DNA from: Macrostomum hystrix
Lineage: Eukaryota > Platyhelminthes > Macrostomidae
Length of the DNA: 64,000 bases
Assembly: GCA_950097015.1 (NCBI GenBank)
Contig: CATNEN010000001.1
Coordinates: forward strand, 23,750,501-23,814,500
Direction: 5' to 3'
Position 1 is the first letter of the stretch, and every line of letters starts with the position of its first letter. The position numbers and the translations under genes are program-made. Below are positions 46,901 to 59,200 of this stretch, one piece after another. Below the pieces are notes generated by a model. It saw only the letters and a list, made by a program, of their open reading frames with translations. It had not been told where the DNA came from and ran no database searches.

Positions 46901-49900
46901 GAGGAATGAACAAGATAAACAATCCTACCGATTTTAAGTTCCACGAAATTCTTTGAGTCGATTGTTATTTTTTTTCTTAGAAAAGACTCACTTTCCCTTG
47001 AAGAAGGCGATGTAGAAAATGGACGAGTAGAAATTGACAAACTGGAAGATAAACACCTTCAGGATTAGCTGATCCTCAAACTCTGACTGGGTGCGGTGCA
47101 TTTCTAAAAAATGAGGACATTTTGAAGCTGATGAAGTACATTCTTTGTGATGCTAAAAATAGCTGCGCCAGGGAATCGAATGTACATTTGCTGCGATTCT
47201 AAAAATAGCTGCGCCAGGGAATCGAATGTACATTTGCTGCGATTCTAAAAATAGCTGCGCCAGGGAATCGAATGTACATTTGCTGCGATTCTAAAAATAG
47301 CTGCGCCAGGGAATCGAATGTATATTTGCTGCGATTCTAAAAATAGCTGCGCCAGGGAATCGAATGTACATTTGCTGCGATTCTAAAAAAAGCTGTTCCA
47401 GCTATTAATTATCTGTTTCTCATGCGTTATTTCTGTTAAACTACTCATGAATAAGGACAGCAGAGGAGGTGCACTCAGAAAACCAGCTCACCCCATTGAG
47501 TCAGTTTGTAGGCCAGCTTCTCGTACACCTTGCCGAGGCTCATGATGAGGATCAAGTTGACGATGGCCGCCGAGCCGCTAGCCACAGTGGAGGCTTGTGA
47601 TCTTAACAGAGGATTTTGAAACAGCGGAATAGCGATCAGCACCCGGTAGATGATCACCGCGATAATGAAGATCACTACTATCACCATCTGCAAGGTGGAT
47701 TGTCAAGCATATCAGCAACTCTTCGGGGTTGAAGAAGCAACTCAGTAGGCACTTACCATGATGATGATGCAGGTGATGCCTGTTATGATTCTAGGAATGC
47801 GCAGATTATTCGGGAAATGCGGCTCCATGTGCCCAGTGACCGGATTTCTCTCGTAGGAGGTGCACAGGGCTGAGTACTCGGGCCTGGGTCGTTCCTCGTC
47901 CTCCTCGAAGTCCATCACGTCCCAGTGGTGGGCCAGGGAGGCATTCTTGCGCTTCCAGTTCTCCAGGAAGGTCACAGCTGCAATAAAAATAGATTAGCAT
48001 GCGCGAACTAGTCTACTAGCAGTAGAAATGTGCGAATTTTGGCCCTTTTTTTCTAAAAAATCAATTTTTTCTGGGATTTTTAAAATGTGAAGTGATTGAA
48101 GAGTGACATTATTGAAGAGTGACATTATTGAAGAGTGACATTATTGAAGAGTGACATTATTAAAGAGTGACATTATTGAAGAGTGACATTATTAAAGAGT
48201 GACAATATTGAAGAGTGACATTATTAAAGAATGACATTATTGAAGAGTGACATTATTGAAGAGTGACATTATTGAAGAGTGACATTATTGAAGAGTGACA
48301 TTATTAAAGAGTGACATTATTGAAGAGTGACATTATTGAAGAGTGACATTATTGAAGAGTGACATTATTGAAGAGTGACATTATTGAAGAGTGACATTAT
48401 TGAAGAGTGGCATTTTTGAAGAATGACATTATTAAAGAGTGACATCATTTAAAAGTGACATTTCTAAAGAGTGACACTATTGAAGAGTGAAATTATTGAA
48501 GAGCGACATAAAGTTCTCACCCCATAAAGCCACGAACACGGAGTAGAACACAGTGCCCGGATGATCGAACAGATAGGAGATGCGCATGTACATGCAGATG
48601 TCACTTAAGTACCAATACTTGCAGCCAATGGCCTCATCGCATAGCGGGCACATCTTGTAGGTCATGTTGCTGCTGCACACTTCAACGCTGTCATTTAAAA
48701 AAAGTAATCGTTTTACTTTTTAAACTAATAATAGTAATGAATGTAATTGAAGCATTTTTATCTGCAACAAAATACAGCCTATATGTTTAGAAAAATCTAA
48801 GAGAATTAATGATCGATTGAAGTGTAATAGTAACAGGTCTAGTCGCGAGGGCCCCCGCACAAAAAGCCTCGCTTCAGGAACCTCCCCAGTCCATGGACTG
48901 AACATTTGTACACTGACAGGGCTGGGATTCGAACTCCCGACCTCTCAAGAAGTCCGAGCTCCAACCAGCGTCCCAGAGGCCAGCACAGCTAATAATTAAG
49001 TCTTCAAGCAGCATTGGCAGGCAAATAAATCGATTAAAACCAGCTTTTCCAATCCTAGCGATAGAGCGGTGCATAATTTATAAACACCCAGACAGACATT
49101 CACGTTAGGCGGGCTCAATATTATAGAAGTAAAGTTAGATTATAATTGCACCATTTCTTACGACCCGCTTGGCTGAGGAGGCAAAGATAGGAATGGGTTA
49201 GCAACTCAGATGCAACGGCTCGTGAATTATTTATGATCTCTCTTTCCTGATGCTGAAGTGCTCACAAGAGTTCTCCCAAACCCCCGCTGGCTCAAATATT
49301 GGCGACTATTTTCAGATTTTAATTCTCATCTTTGGTCGGCATTCGTGAGTGGAATATAAAAGGAATTTTAACCTAAATTAAAAGTGCACATTGATTACTC
49401 GTTTTAATAGAATTAAGAGATTAAGAGATCAAGAATTAAGTCCGATACGATTAAACAGGAGTTCAATTCTTAGTTGATACTAAGTTATAAGCTGCTGAAA
49501 ATTAATGTACGCTGCGATTGGTGTACAGTACTAGCGGAGCCAATCAGAGCACTCTATACAGTGCAAACTGTGCATCTAACAAATGTACAAATATCGAGAA
49601 TTTTTCAATGGAATATGTAGATTGCATGATGTACATCAAGATTCAACCAATCAGCTAATGGTGGCAATCCTACTCAAAGTACTCACGCAGGCACATTGGC
49701 TTTGAAGGTGAAACAGCCGTACAGGAACACAATGATGCCAACTATGCTAGCCGGTAGCAGCCATGCTGTATAAAGACCTGAAACAGTTTTTTAGTAAAAA
49801 ATGCGTTGGAAATGTCAGAGTCCAATGAATACCAGGGATAAACTTGGCGTACTCACCAAGCCAGGCAAAGTACAGTCCAATTTTCTCGCCGTAGTATTCT

Positions 49901-52900
49901 CTGATGTGGTCAAGCGGTTGGTACTTGTACCAGAGGCCCCATTTGGCCCAGTAGGCGTACAGGATTTGGCGGGCGTTCAAATCCTCGGGCTGGTAGTCCT
50001 TGGGCAGCTCGTAGGGTCCCTGAGATGTATAGGAAGTTAGGTTGGTGCTGTATCGCAATATTGTCTCAGAAGTTTATATTTCAGAAATTCAGCGTGCAAG
50101 CAATTAGGTAGAAAAAAACAAAATTACACGTCAGGGGAGTGAGGCAGGCGCAGAAGGGTAGAAAATTAGCGCCGACCAATCAGAGAGGTCCAGGGTGTGA
50201 GGCGACCTCTGAAGGGCAGAAAAATAGCGCCGACCAATCAGAAGAGGCAAGGGAATGAGGTGGGTGAAGAAAAGCAGAGAAAGAATTGCTGACCAATTAG
50301 TGCCTCCCTAACTGAGGCGTGGGGTTGGTGTTAAATGGTTGAAAAAGGACTGGCCAATGAGATCTCGCCCAGTAGAAAAAAACTGACCTCGTGCAGAGGA
50401 AATGCGCCCGAGTAGACTTCCTCCTCTAGGAGTCTGTCGATGCCAACCTCGGCTCGATTCCGCTTCCCGTAGACCTGCGTGGCCAGAATCTCGTAGGCCA
50501 CCTGATGCCGCTGGGTGGGCGAAAAGTACGAGTCCTGATCGTCGCTGCCAAGAAACCTGTTGGATTGCAAATTTTGTTTGCTCCGCTGTTTCTAGAAGTA
50601 GAAAAAGCATTTGAAGAAAAAAATTCTGTACTATCTTTTCAGTTCTGTTAGTCTTGGTCTCTCGTCTGATACAGAACTCCCCAGTGTAAACGAACGGTTT
50701 TAACCCTAATAAGCTGCTATGCGTGAGCCAAATCAATAACGCCTTTGTTTACTTAAAAAACCCACGAGCTGCTAAGTCTTGTTGAGAAGTTTTGCCTGCT
50801 AAACTCACTGGTTTTGGGCTCTGACATTTCATTTAGGGACAGTCGATTCTGTCCGTTTCACTGACTGCAGAGCGCACACTCACACAGGTGTGTACATCTG
50901 CCCCTGACTTTCTCAGTGTGCCTTGGAGGCTTGTCCTAAAAGTGGTCCTTCTCGCCGCGGCTGCGCCCCAAATGAATGTGGTCTCGCCGCGGAATCGAGC
51001 ACAGGGATCTGGATTAAAAACGCAAACATGTTAAATCACTCTGGCACTCACCCCCAAATTGAATATCTAATCTCAGAATTAGTGATTCCAAATACAAACA
51101 GACTCACTTGCTCAGCTTGGACTTCCTGAACGGGCAGGTGTAATAGTCCAGCGGCTGGTTTGGCACATTCTGCTCCATCAGGTTGGGCACTCGCAGTGAT
51201 TTCAGAACCTTGCCGGACCAGTTGTCTGCCGGCCGGCTGTGGGCCTGCGGGGGTCGTGTCGGGTGCCACTGCTGCATTTTGGAAGTTGCCAATTTTGTCT
51301 AAAGCCCGACCTTCCTTTACCCGAACTTAACAATCCACAAAGCCCACAGTTCACAATACCAAAATTCAAAATCCCAGATTCATTAAATCCCCCATCCTGA
51401 CATCCCACAATCCTCAAATCCCTCAATATATAATCCCACAATCCCAAAATCCCTCAATATATAATCCCTAAATCCTAAAATTTCACAATCCCAAAATCCC
51501 TCAATATATAATCCCAAAATCCTAAAATTGCACAATATATTATCCCACAATCCCAAAATCCCAAAATATATAATCCCAAAATCCTAAAATTCCACAATAT
51601 ATCCCACAATCACAAAATCCCTCAATATATAATCCCAAAATCCTCAAATCCCCCAATATATTATCCCAAAATCCCACAATATATTATCCCACAATCCTCG
51701 AATCCCTCAACATATAATCCTACAATCCTCAAATCCCTCAATATATAATCCTACAATACTCAAATCCCTCAATATAAAATCCTACAATACTCAAACCCCT
51801 CAATATATAATCCCACAATCCCAAAATCCCTCAATGTATAATCCCAAATTCCTAAAATTCCACAATCCTCAAATCCCACAGTATATTATCCCACAATCCC
51901 AAAATCCCACAATATATTATCCCACAATCCTCGAATCCCTCAACATATAATCCTACAATCCTCAAATCCCTCAATATATAATCCTACAATACTCAAATCC
52001 CTCAATATAAAATCCTACAATACTCAAACCCCTCAATATATAATCCCACAATCCCAAAATCCCTCAATGTATAATCCCTAAATCCTAAAATTTCACAATC
52101 CTAAAATCCATCAATATATAATCCCAAATTCCTAAAATTCCACAATCCTCAAATCCCACAGTATATTATCCCACAATCCCAAAATCCCACAATATATAAT
52201 CCCACAATCCTCAAATCCCTCAATATATAATCCAACAATCCCAAAATCACTCAATATATAATCCCAAATTCCTAAAATTCCACAATCCTTAAATCTCACA
52301 AAATATTATCCCACAATCCCAAAATCCCACAACCCTCAAATCCTTCAATATATAATCCCCAATCCCAAAGTCCCACAATCCTCAAATCCATCAATACATA
52401 ATCCCAAATTCCTAGAATCTCACAATCCTCAAACTCCACAATATATAATCCCTAAATCCTTAAATTCCACAATCCTCATAAAATCCTAAAATTATAAAAT
52501 CCTACAATCCCGAATCCCAAAATCCCAAAATCCCACAATCCCAAAATCCCACAATCCCAAAATCCAACAATCCCACAATCCCAAAATCCAACAATCCCAA
52601 AATCCTTAAAATTCCGCAATCTTTAAATCTCACAATCTCGAAGTTCCACAATCCCACCATCCCACAATCCCGAAATCCCACAATCCCACAATCCCGCAAT
52701 CCAAAAATCCTACAATATCGAAATCCCACAATCCCACAGACCTGAATTCCTCAATTCGCAAATCCTACAATCCTTATATCGTACCAATAAAAAATATCAG
52801 ATTTCTAAAGCTCTAATAAAAGATTCCCACATTTCCAAATCCTTATTTCGAAAATCCCAACGATTTAAAAATCGTGCAACCTCAACACTGTTTGCTATCA

Positions 52901-55900
52901 TTGCACTCACTGGTTTGCAATCAGAATCTCGCAGCTATCGAGCGGTTATAAATGCTGTTTTTACAACAATTAAAAAAATCGAGGTAGCAAGTTAAATAAA
53001 AGATTCTAATATTATAAAATATAAAAGCAACAAAAAATTTGCTATATTCCTGAGTTTAAAGGCAACTTGAAACAGTAGTTCTTCTATTTCTTGTTTAGAA
53101 ACTCAGACAAAAATAGTTGGGTTTCCAAGGCTATATTCTCAATCGATAAGGGCTTAAAAATTTTAAGAAATCTCAGGTGAGAAATCTCAGGTGAAAAATA
53201 TTAGATGAGTAATCTCAGATAAAAAGTCTAAAAAAAGCTAAATAAGAAATTGGTGTTAGATTAGAGCAATTAGTAAAGATTAATTTGTAGTTAGTAATTA
53301 GTAAATGTGTTATTACATTATGTGCAGCGAGGTGAACCAAAAATTGCAAGCCGTAGTTACCATCACCGGGTGCTCAAACTCACATCACTGAGAACCTAAA
53401 TAACATACAAAATGATTAATAAATCAAAACAGTTCAATATATAGATTATGAATAGATAAACTGCCAATACCTCAATAAACACTTAAGCAGAAGGATTTGC
53501 TAAAAGCCATAAAATACCAGCCATGAAAGTTGCCACCGTTTCTATGGCAACCATACCTGTAGAGGCGCCCTAAGGCACAGATCCTCGGCATAGTAGCACA
53601 TCACATCCCAGGGCACAAACAGCTTGATAAAGTGAATCTTCTTCTTTTCACTGGTGCTCGTTTCCTGGAAATTTATGAGCGGAATAGATTAGAGGTAGAT
53701 TAGATTAGAGGTAGATTAGATTAGAGGTAGATAAGATTAGAGGTAGATTAGATAAGGGGTTGATCAGATTAGAAGTAAATTAGATTTGGGGTAGATTAGG
53801 GGTAGATTAGACTAGGGGTAGATTAATTAGAGGTAGATTAGATTAAGAGTAGATTTGATTAGGGGGGTAAATTAGATAAGAGGTAGATTAGATCAGAGGA
53901 AGATTAGATTAGGGGTAGATTAGATTTGAGGTAGATTAGATTAGGATTAGATTAGATTTGAGGTAGATTAGATTAGGAGTAGATTAGATTAGGGGTAGAT
54001 TAGATTAGAGGTAGATTAGATCAGAGGAAGATTAGATTAGGAGTAGATTAGATTAGGGGTAGATTAGATTTGAGGTAGATTAGATTAGAGGTAGATAAGA
54101 TAAGAGGTAGATTAGATAAGGAGTTGATCAGATTAGAAGTAAATTAGATTAGGGGTAGATTAGGGGTAGATTAGACTAGGGGTAGATTAATTAGAGGTAG
54201 ATTAGATTAAGAGTAGATTTGATTAGGGGGGTAAATTAGATAAGAGGTAGATTAGATCAGAGGAAGATTAGATTAGGGGTAGATTAGATTAGGGGTAGAT
54301 TAGATTTGAGGTAGATTAGATTAGGAGTAGATTATATTAGGGGTAGATTAGATTTGAGGTAGATTAGATTAGGATTAGATTAGATTTGAGGTAGATTAGA
54401 TTAGGAGTAGATTAGATTAGGGGTAGATTAGATTAGAGGTAGATTAGATTAGGGGTAGATTAGATTATGGATAGGATAGATGAGGGAGTTAGTAAAAGTT
54501 AGTAAAAGTTACTGATTGGATTTAGTTTAGTAATCGATCCCAAGAACTCAAATAAGGCTATATTGGGATAAAAACTTAGATTAAGATTTTTACCTCGCTT
54601 CAGCCTGGTAGCTGGTTCCCAAAAGTGCTCAAGGGAGAGCTACTCAACTGGAGTCCAAGTAGACGAGCTGAGGAGGGGCAAGTGTCATTTTCCCCAGTTC
54701 CCTCTCCTAGAAGAGCCGTCCAAAGTACTTCTGCCTGGCCGTCCGCTCCTCAACCCGACCCAGTTCTTCTCAACTCAACTCCCAACACTCGCGCCTCTAT
54801 CCATAAATTTCTGTTCCAAATTCTCTTCCTCGTAAAAGCTTTAGCGCAGGCATTTAATTTGACATCTTTGACAGATGGCTACTGGGAGATCAATTGTCAA
54901 TCAATCAACTAATCTGCCAAAACTGTCAATGGTTGAGCAGTTACATATTTTCCAGTCCCAGATCCCATAAAATCTTCTTTATCTCACCTCCTCCATGTGG
55001 ACGCCCACCTTCCTCAGGTTGCCTTCGAAGCGTCTCCTGTATGCGGCTTTGCGCACCTCCCAGGTGTCCTGCGCCTCGCTTTCGCCGACTTGTAAATCCT
55101 CCTCCCAGACAAGAACGAAGTCTGCAAGTAGGGTTAGGGTTAGGGTTAGGGTTGGGGTTAATTTTAAGATAAGTGTCAAATGAGTCCTTTTTGTTGCCTA
55201 CCTGCTAGTCCTGCTTCTAATCAGTCATTAGGAAAATCTCTAATTATTGCCTCAATTTATGTATTACACGACCCTAGAAAAATGCTAGAAATTATGAAAA
55301 CAACAAAGCAAGGATTTACGAACACCCTCAGTTCATAATCTAAAATTAAATACGTGCTAAATACTATTGTGACGAAATCCCATTCTGTGGAAATCCCATT
55401 CTGTGGAAATCCCATTCTGTGGAAATCCCATTCTGTCGAAATCCCATTCTGTGGAAATCCCATTCTGTGGAAATCCCATTCTGTGGAAATCCCATTCTGT
55501 GGAAATCCCATTCTGTGGAAATCCCATTCTGTCGAAATCCCATTCTGTGGAAATCCCATTCTGTGGAAATCCCATTCTGTCGAAATCCCATTATGTGGAA
55601 ATCCCATTCTGTGGAAATCCCATTCTGTCGAAATCCCATTCTGTGGAAATCCCATTCTGTGGAAATCCCATTCTGTGGAAATCCCATTCTGTCGAAATCC
55701 CATTCTGTGGAAATCCCATTCTGTGGAAATCCCATTCTGTGGAAATCCCATTCTGTGGAAATCCCATTCTGTGGAAATCCCATTCTGTCGAAATCCCATT
55801 CTGTGGAAATCCCATTCTGTGGAAATCCCATTCTGTCGAAATCCCATTATGTGGAAATCCCATTCTGTGGAAATCCCATTCTGTCGAAATCCCATTCTGT

Positions 55901-56191
55901 GGAAATCCCATTCTGTGGAAATCCCATTCTGTGGAAATCCCATTCTGTGGAAATCCCATTCTGTGGAAATCCCATTCTGTGGAAATCCCATTCTGTCGAA
56001 ATCCAAAACTGTCTGAAATCCCATTCTGTCGAAATTTCTCGCGAAACTAACGCCCAGAGCTCACCAACTTGCCGAACTCCGTCGGCAAAGTAGCAGCCGG
56101 GCTCCATTCGGCGCTGGGCCTTGGAGCGAGTCAGCAGAGCCAGTCCGTGGTCACCGGTGTCCTCGTCCTCGTCGGCGGCCGTCTCACAATT
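43902..56191 (-). CDS. ANO7: Anoctamin-7-like TMEM16 protein (N-terminus missing)
   Basis: TMEM16 membrane protein, by family a Ca2+-activated ion channel or lipid scramblase with ten membrane helices. Fifteen exons join in phase to 861 residues: 56065-56191, 54988-55121, 53557-53664, 51108-51271, 50388-50556, 49857-50019, 49687-49777, 48521-48687, 47757-47977, 47492-47687, 46992-47103, 46746-46898, 45821-46163, 44757-44981, 43902-44114. Closest to ANO7 by [21 protein letters not shown] and [11 protein letters not shown]. All six Ca2+ positions are present: N and E in NNCQE, E-x2-E in EEYLEM, E and D in LEIRLD. The first exon begins in phase 0 without an ATG, so at least one exon lies upstream. 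One donor (44756) is a weak GTTTGC. The first splice acceptor of 51108-51271 was set by phase. Confidence 0.95.
44170..44750. repeat. 29-bp minisatellite in the last anoctamin intron
   Basis: Units containing TGAACCCTAGACTATCCTAG and then ATACTCCAG, grading at the right into a shorter CCTAGCCTATCCTAGATCC unit. Confidence 0.95.
45030..45640. repeat. 21-bp minisatellite in an anoctamin intron
   Basis: Units GGGATAAAGATCTTAGAATT plus T, with GGGATTCTGATCTTAGAATT variants. It lies between the exons at 44757-44981 and 45821-46163. Confidence 0.95.
46280..46620. repeat. Degenerate GGGAAATCCCAATTAT repeats in an anoctamin intron
   Basis: Short, strongly diverged units built on GGGAAATCC. It is the most decayed of the intronic arrays and may be old. 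Confidence 0.75.
47138..47395. repeat. 46-bp repeat, five near-perfect copies, in an anoctamin intron
   Basis: Unit contains AAAAATAGCTGCGCCAGGGA and ATCGAATGTACATTTGC. Copies differ at only a few bases, so the expansion is recent. Confidence 0.95.
48090..48510. repeat. 16-bp minisatellite in an anoctamin intron
   Basis: About 25 units of GAAGAGTGACATTATT. The array ends about 10 bp from the donor of the exon at 48521-48687. Confidence 0.95.
48688..49686. other. Long anoctamin intron without an array; SINE-like piece
   Basis: At 48880-48970 a minus-oriented B-box-like GGGATTCGAACTCCCGACCT sits next to CCCCAGTCCATGGACTGAAC. This looks like a composite of SINE head and body fragments. The rest is unique. 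Confidence 0.5.
50120..50370. repeat. Diverged ~60-bp repeat, about four copies
   Basis: Each unit has a CGACCAATCAGAG-like core followed by a GGGTGTGAGG-like stretch. The copies are well diverged and fill a 368-bp anoctamin intron. Confidence 0.6.
50822..51045 (+). repeat. Dispersed repeat B, copy 2
   Basis: Second copy of the 41939-42215 repeat, inside the anoctamin intron between exons 51108-51271 and 50388-50556. Confidence 0.75.
51350..52740. repeat. Degenerate AATCCCACAATCCTCAAATC array in an anoctamin intron
   Basis: Low-complexity units of 8-17 bp (AATCCCAAAATCC, CTCAATATATAATCC). A longer block recurs at about 51690-51835 and 51925-52075, again showing multi-unit duplication. 52741-53556 downstream is AT-rich with no feature. 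Confidence 0.9.
53685..54475. repeat. 16-bp minisatellite in an anoctamin intron
   Basis: Units GAGGTAGATTAGATTA with GGGG and AGG variants. A block of several hundred bases recurs (about 53750-53990 and 54110-54300). Confidence 0.95.
55129..55160 (+). repeat. Interstitial telomere-type TTAGGG tract
   Basis: About four TAGGGT units and one TTGGGG variant. It lies directly against the acceptor of the exon at 54988-55121, so the transcript reads CCCTAA repeats just before the splice site. Confidence 0.9.
55376..56035. repeat. 16-bp minisatellite in an anoctamin intron
   Basis: About 41 nearly perfect units of GGAAATCCCATTCTGT. They are open in all frames on both strands. It ends about 30 bp from the exon at 56065-56191. 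Confidence 0.97.
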
Positions 56192-56289
56192 CTGTCGGGA
56201 GATTTTGAGCTAGCGTGAGTTGGTAAGTTTTTTATCAGTCCCAAGATTTTATTGATATTTGGGATTTCGAAGCAATAGCGATTGAATTT

Positions 56290-59200
56290 GGGTTTTAGAC
56301 AGTTTGTGATTTCAGAAAGTTTGGGATTTCAGGCAGTTTGGGATTTCAGACAGTTTGGGATTTCAGACAGTTTGGGATTTCAGACAGTTTGGGATTTCAG
56401 ACAGTTTAGGATGTAAGACAGTTTGGGATTTCAGACAGTTTGGGATTTCAGACAGTTTGGGATTTCAGACAGTTTAGGATGTAAGACAGTTTGGGATTTC
56501 AGACAGTTTGGGATTTCAGACAGTTTTGGATTTCAGACAGTTTTGGATTTCAGACAGTTTGGGATTTCAGACAGTTTGGGATTTCAGACAGTTTGGGATT
56601 TCAGACAGTTTGGGATTTCAGACAGTTTAGGATGTAAGACAGTTTGGGATTTCAGACAGTTTGGGATTTCAGACAGTTTGGATTTCAGACAGTTTGGGAT
56701 TTCAGACAGTTTGGGATTTCAGACAGTTTGGGATTTCAGACAGTTTAGGATGTAAGACAGTTTGGGATTTCAGACAGTTTGGGATTTCAGACAGTTTTGG
56801 ATTTCAGACAGTTTTGGATTTCAGACAGTTTGGGATTTCAGACAGTTTAGGATGTAAGACAGTTTGGGATTTCAGACAGTTTGGGATTTCAGACAGTTTT
56901 GGATTTCAGACAGTTTGGGATTTCAGACAGTTTTGGATTTCAGACAGTTTGGGATTTCAGACAGTTTGGGATTTCAGACAGTTTGGGATTTCAGACAGTT
57001 TGGATTTCAGACAGTTTGGGATTTCAGACAGTTTGGGATTTCAGACAGTTTGGGATTTCAGACAGTTTGGGATTTCAGACAGTTTGGGATTTCAGACAGT
57101 TTGGGATTTCAGACAGTTTGGGATTTCAGACAGTTTAGGATTTCAGACAGTTTGGGATTTCAGACAGTTTGGGATTTCAGACAGTTTGGGATTTCAGACA
57201 GTTTGGGATTTCAGACAGTTTTGGATTTCAGACAGTTTGGGATTTCAGACAGTTTGGGATTTCAGACAGTTTTGGATTTCAGACAGTTTGGGATGTAAGG
57301 CAGTTTGGGATTTCAGACAGTTTGGGATTTCAGAACGTTTGGGATTTCAGACAGTTTGGGATTTCAGACAGTTTTGGATTTCAGACAGTTTGGGATTTCA
57401 GACAGTTTGGATTTCAGACAGTTTAGGATGTAAGGCAGTTTGGGATTTCAGACAGTTTGGGATTTCAGACAGTTTGGGATTTCAGACAGTTTGGGATTTC
57501 AGACAGTTTGGGATTTCAGACAGTTTGGGATTTCAGACAGTTTGGGATTTCAGACAGTTTGGGATTTCAGACAGTTTGGGATTTCAGATAGTTTGGGATT
57601 TCAGACAGTTTGGGATTTCAGACAGTTTGGGATTTCAGACAGTTTGGGATTTCAGACAGTTTAGGATGTAAGACAGTTTGGGATTTCAGACAGTTTGGGA
57701 TTTCAGACAGTTTGGGATTTCAGACAGTTTAGGATGTAAGACAGTTTGGGATTTCAGACAGTTTAGGATGTAAGACAGTTTGGATTTCAGACAGTTTGGG
57801 ATTTCAGACAGTTTTGGATTTCAGACAGTTTGGGATGTAAGGCAGTTTGGGATTTCAGACAGTTTGGGATTTCAGAACGTTTGGGATTTCAGACAGTTTG
57901 GGATTTCAGACAGTTTTGGATTTCAGACAGTTTGGGATTTCAGACAGTTTTGGATTTCAGACAGTTTGGGATTTCAGACAGTTTGGGATTTCAGACAGTT
58001 TGGGATTTCAGACAGTTTGGGATTTCAGACAGTTTGGGATTTCAGACAGTTTGGGATTTCAGACAGTTTGGGATTTCAGACAGTTTGGGATTTCAGACAG
58101 TTTGGGATTTCAGACAGTTTGGGATTTCAGATAGTTTGGGATTTCAGACAGTTTGGGATTTCAGACAGTTTGGGATTTCAGACAGTTTGGGATTTCAGAC
58201 AGTTTAGGATGAAAGACAGTTTGGGATTTCAGACAGTTTGGGATTTCAGACAGTTTGGGATTTCAGACAGTTTAGGATGTAAGACAGTTTGGGATTTCAG
58301 ACAGTTTGGGATTTCAGACAGTTTGGATTTCAGACAGTTTGGGATTTCAGACAGTTTGGGATTTCAGACAGTTTGGGATTTCAGACAGTTTGGGATTTCA
58401 GACAGTTTGGGATTTCAGACAGTTTGGGATTTCAGACAGTTTGGGATTTCAGACAGTTTGGGATTTCAGATAGTTTGGGATTTCAGACAGTTTGGGATTT
58501 CAGACAGTTTGGGATTTCAGACAGTTTGGGATTTCAGACAGTTTAGGATGTAAGACAGTTTGGGATTTCAGACAGTTTGGGATTTCAGACAGTTTGGGAT
58601 TTCAGACAGTTTATAGGATGTAAGACAGTTTGGGATTTCAGACAGTTTAGGATGTAAGACAGTTTGGATTTCAGACAGTTTGGGATTTCAGACAGTTTGG
58701 GATTTCAGACAGTTTGGGATTTCAGACAGTTTTGGATTTCAGACAGTTTGGGATTTCAGACAGTTTGGGATTTCAGACAGTTTAGGATTTCAGACAGTTT
58801 GGATTTCAGACAGTTTGGGATTTCAGACAGTTTGGGATTTCAGACAGTTTGGGATTTCAGACAGTTTGGGATTTCAGACAGTTTGGGATTTCAGACAGTT
58901 TGGGATTTCAGACAGTTTGGGATTTCAGACAGTTTAGGATTTCAGACAGTTTGGGATTTCAGACAGTTTGGGATTTCAGACAGTTTGGGATTTCAGACAG
59001 TTTTGGATTTCAGACAGTTTGGGATTTCAGACAGTTTGGGATTTCAGACAGTTTTGGATTTCAGACAGTTTGGGATTTCAGACAGTTTTGGATTTCAGAC
59101 AGTTTGGGATTTCAGACAGTTTGGGATTTCAGACAGTTTGGGATTTCAGACAGTTTGGATTTCAGACAGTTTGGGATTTCAGACAGTTTGGGATTTCAGA

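Noticed and set aside
55129-55160. True chromosome end
   Set aside because: Only about four units, inside a gene intron with coding sequence on both sides.
55257-56107. Long frames on both strands ([16 protein letters not shown] and [14 protein letters not shown])
   Set aside because: Repeat artefacts of a 16-bp intronic array; open in all frames on both strands.
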